A stretch of DNA of 7,593 bases. It comes from an uncultured Gammaproteobacteria bacterium. Lineage in GTDB: Bacteria; Pseudomonadota; Gammaproteobacteria; Pseudomonadales; Litorivicinaceae. The first letter of the stretch is position 1. Every line of letters starts with the position of its first letter. Below the pieces are notes generated by a model. The model had not been told where the DNA came from. It saw only the letters and a list, made by a program, of their open reading frames with translations, and ran no database searches. A program made the position numbers and the translations under genes. Location of the stretch: NCBI GenBank assembly GCA_913062835.1, contig CAJXXD010000034.1, forward strand, positions 1 through 7,593, written 5' to 3'. Shown in pieces: positions 5,443 through 7,593 of the stretch.

Positions 5443-6330
5443 ATGGATCGGTTATCTCGAGTACCTATTTTTGTCGCAGTGGCACGGCACGGTAGTTTTG
5501 CAGAAGCGGCTAGGCGGCTGGGTATGACTGGCTCAGCCGTTAGTAAGCAAGTACAGCGCTTGGAAGCCGATCTTGGGGTGCGTTTATTTCATCGCACCAC
5601 ACGTCAGTTGAGTTTGACCGACGAAGGCTCGTTCCTCTTTGAGCGCTCAGCGCCCTTGGTCGAAGGGATTGAAGAGGTCGGTGAAATGCTGGCCGGTCGA
5701 AAGGCCAAGCCCGAAGGGTCCTTGCGCATCTCCGCCCCGGTGGCCTTGGCCCAGCGTTTGTTAAAAGAACCGCTGAGTTCGTTTGTGGGCCGCTATCCGG
5801 ACGTGAATCTACACGTTGAGCTCAGTGATCGATTTGTGGACTTAGTGGCGGAAGGGTTTGACTTGGCGGTTCGAATCGGCCATCTCGAAGACTCGTCGTT
5901 GGTGGCGCGTCGATTGGGCGATGTCGACATGGTCCTGGTTGGCGCACCGATATTACTGGCCGAGTATGGGGTGCCGACCGATCCGCAAGCACTGTCTCGC
6001 GTCCCCTTTATTCACTATGCATCCGAACGCTCCAACGCGCGGCTGCAATTCATGAAAGACGGTGAGCCGATCCCGGTGGTCACCGAAGCCCGTCTATCGA
6101 CCAATAACGACCAGATGATGGTGTCCTTCGCCAAAGCCGGGTACGGACTGATCGTGTTGCCGCGGTTTATGGTGGAAGCTGAAATCGCCGACGGCTCGCT
6201 CCGTGAGGTTTTGGCTGAGTATCAGGTGTATCCACCCCGTAAACTCTACGCAGTCTTTCCGCACGGACGACACCTGCCATTGAAAACCCGCGTCTTGATC
6301 GATTTCTTGGTGCAAGAATTCGCGGTGTAA
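5443..6330 (+). CDS. LysR-type transcriptional regulator
   Basis: This 295-aa protein has typical LysR length: a DNA-binding N-terminus and a periplasmic-binding-protein-like effector domain, usually tetrameric in the cytoplasm. The helix-turn-helix lies at about residues 4-62, with FVAVARHGSFAEAARRLGMT (10-29) followed by GSAVSKQVQRLEADLGVRLF (30-49) and HRTTRQLSLTDEG (50-62). A linker helix runs to about 88 and the effector domain from about 92 (EGSLRISAPVAL) to the end. FDLAVRIGHLEDSSLVARRLG (143-163) and the pattern AGYGLIVLPRFMVEAEIADG (227-246) are typical of the CrgA-like group. It faces doxX across a palindrome-bearing A+T-rich gap, so self-repression and control of doxX are likely. 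A transporter gene follows 18 bases downstream and may be cotranscribed. The inducer is unknown. Confidence 0.94.
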   Translation: MDRLSRVPIFVAVARHGSFAEAARRLGMTGSAVSKQVQRLEADLGVRLFHRTTRQLSLTDEGSFLFERSAPLVEGIEEVGEMLAGRKAKPEGSLRISAPVALAQRLLKEPLSSFVGRYPDVNLHVELSDRFVDLVAEGFDLAVRIGHLEDSSLVARRLGDVDMVLVGAPILLAEYGVPTDPQALSRVPFIHYASERSNARLQFMKDGEPIPVVTEARLSTNNDQMMVSFAKAGYGLIVLPRFMVEAEIADGSLREVLAEYQVYPPRKLYAVFPHGRHLPLKTRVLIDFLVQEFAV

Positions 6331-6348
6331 CTGAGAGAGCCTATTGAG

Positions 6349-7569
6349 ATGACGGTTTCACTTCGCCCGGCGGTCCTGGCCCTGATTTTTGGGGGCTTCG
6401 CGTTGTCTATTATGTTGGGGCTTCGCCAAGCGATGGGTGTCTTGCTCGCGCCTGTGGCACAGGATACTGGGTGGAGTATCGCTGGACTGGGTTTCGGGTT
6501 CGCCCTGATGAACCTGATGTGGGGCGCATCTCAACCGGTGGCTGGCGCATTGGCTGACAAGCATGGGCCGATTCCTGTGATGATTGGGGCCGCGCTCCTG
6601 TCGGCGGTGGGTTTGGTGATGATGAACCTGACCGATGCGCTATTGTGGTTTAACGTGGGCCTTGGCGTGTGTGTTGGCATGGCCCTGGCGGGCGTTGGGT
6701 TTCCGGTGGTGCTCGGTGCCATTGTGAAACGCACACCTCCCGAAAAACGGTCGATGTTCCAAGGCATTGGATCGGCGGTCGGTTCCTTTGGCATGTTCGC
6801 CATGGTTCTTATCGCGCAAGATTTGGTCGATCTCGGTGGATGGCAGTTTGCAATCTGGACCGCGCTGGCACTGATGGCGGTCGTTGTTTTGTGTACCCTG
6901 GGCTTGGCCACACCGGTGTTGGCCCCTCAGGCCACTCCTGGACTGAACCAAACTGAATTGCGGATGACCGAGATGCTTCGCATAGCGAGCCGCGAACGAA
7001 GTTTCATCCTGCTGACGATCGGTTTTTTTGTCTGCGGATTCCATGTCGCTTTCATTGCCACGCATTTGCCCAATTTCGCCATCAGTTGCGGCCTAAGCCC
7101 TGAAGTGGGCGCGATCGGGTTGGCCTTGATTGGCCTATTCAACATGATTGGATCGTTAGGCGCCGGTTGGCTCGGCGGTGTGATCCCGCATCGCTATATT
7201 TTGACGGGCATCTATGCGCTGAGAGCTTTGGCCATTGCTGTCTTTATGGCATTCCCGGTGACTGAATGGAGTCTCTATCTATTCACGGCGGTATTTGGGC
7301 TCTTGTGGCTGTCTACCGTGCCGGGTACCAATTCAATCGTCGCGATTTTGTTTGGACCTAAGTTTGTGGGGATGTTGTTCGGCATTGTCTTTTTCAGCCA
7401 CCAGTTGGGGGCCTTTCTCGGCGCTTGGCTTGCCGGAGTGCTCTTTGAGATCCACGGTGACTACGATTGGGTGTGGTGGCTGTCGATTGCGCTTGGCGTG
7501 ATGGCTGCTTTGGTTCATCTCCCCATCAAGGAGCAACTGTCGTCCAAATTTACGCCCCAGACGGCGTAA
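6349..7569 (+). CDS. Major facilitator superfamily transporter
   Basis: This is a 406-aa inner-membrane secondary transporter with about 12 hydrophobic segments, roughly at residues 8-28, 44-66, 75-93, 97-117, 138-157, 166-189, 219-241, 254-275, 283-303, 307-327, 337-360 and 372-391. The family motif A between helices 2 and 3 is visible as GALADKHGPIPVMIG (66-80), with an arginine/lysine-rich VKRTPPEKRS stretch (126-135) before helix 5. The early LGLRQAMGVLLAPVAQDTGWS stretch (23-43) and the WLGG loop at 274-277 recall the monocarboxylate/oxalate-type subfamily, which makes an organic acid a reasonable but unproven substrate; drug efflux is the alternative. The gene starts 18 bases after lysR with only a weak GAGAG ribosome binding site (6333-6337), so it may be read from the lysR promoter. 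A hairpin that may end transcription begins 10 bases downstream. Confidence 0.92.
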   Translation: MTVSLRPAVLALIFGGFALSIMLGLRQAMGVLLAPVAQDTGWSIAGLGFGFALMNLMWGASQPVAGALADKHGPIPVMIGAALLSAVGLVMMNLTDALLWFNVGLGVCVGMALAGVGFPVVLGAIVKRTPPEKRSMFQGIGSAVGSFGMFAMVLIAQDLVDLGGWQFAIWTALALMAVVVLCTLGLATPVLAPQATPGLNQTELRMTEMLRIASRERSFILLTIGFFVCGFHVAFIATHLPNFAISCGLSPEVGAIGLALIGLFNMIGSLGAGWLGGVIPHRYILTGIYALRALAIAVFMAFPVTEWSLYLFTAVFGLLWLSTVPGTNSIVAILFGPKFVGMLFGIVFFSHQLGAFLGAWLAGVLFEIHGDYDWVWWLSIALGVMAALVHLPIKEQLSSKFTPQTA

Positions 7570-7579
7570 TGAAAACGGC

Positions 7580-7593
7580 GGGGCAAGTGCCCC
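7580..7593 (+). terminator. Start of a possible intrinsic terminator, cut by window end
   Basis: GGGGC (7580-7584), loop AAGT, GCCCC (7589-7593) forms a five-pair stem at the last base of the window, 10 bases after the transporter stop. The bases before it, AAAACGGC, would lengthen the stem and supply a T-tract if the unseen sequence continued as GCCGTTTT. The T-tract cannot be seen. Confidence 0.45.

Noticed and set aside
1..7593. Signs of a mobile element or defence system that could make this an island
   Set aside because: There is no transposase, integrase, tRNA edge, CRISPR repeat, toxin or restriction gene; all seven genes belong to common chromosomal families.

Overview
The window is gene-dense, with seven protein-coding genes and almost no spare DNA. 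It looks like the chromosome of a proteobacterium of medium to high G+C, plausibly a marine gammaproteobacterium. That placement rests on the style of the RecJ, LysR, DoxX and C-factor-like proteins and on heavy use of TTG for leucine, and I cannot confirm it without a search. I see no RNA gene, mobile element, CRISPR array or integrase.

Region 1 (1-1608) is the single-strand exonuclease gene recJ, open at the left edge and so missing its 5' end. Its first ~300 bases are about 37% G+C by hand count and lysine-rich. From ~300 onward the gene is about 53-58% G+C and lysine-poor, like the rest of the window. The first ~95 residues read like RecJ from Candidate Phyla Radiation (Patescibacteria) bacteria and the remainder like proteobacterial RecJ. 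This is either an assembly chimera at a contig end or a real intragenic recombination.

Region 2 (1598-4859) is a tightly packed plus-strand cassette: an IclR-family regulator, an ABC exporter ATPase, its ABC-2 permease, and a C-factor (CsgA)-like short-chain dehydrogenase. Junctions are overlaps of 11, 8 and 4 bases and then a 1-base gap, so translation is probably coupled throughout. The regulator has no intergenic promoter of its own. The simplest reading is a regulated efflux unit with an associated oxidoreductase; the substrate is unknown.

Region 3 (4866-7569) has doxX on the minus strand, ending tail-to-tail with the dehydrogenase gene. Diverging from it is a LysR-type regulator, followed 18 bases later by a 12-helix major facilitator transporter. 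The doxX/lysR gap is a classic divergent LysR control region: its A+T-rich core (about 22% G+C over 5336-5400) holds a perfect T-N11-A palindrome and a second T-N11-A element. More inverted repeats surround the doxX start codon. A G+C-rich hairpin begins after the transporter and is cut by the window end.

I found no convincing wholly new system. The items most worth checking are the recJ composition break, the IclR-exporter-dehydrogenase cassette, and the palindromes in the doxX/lysR control region.
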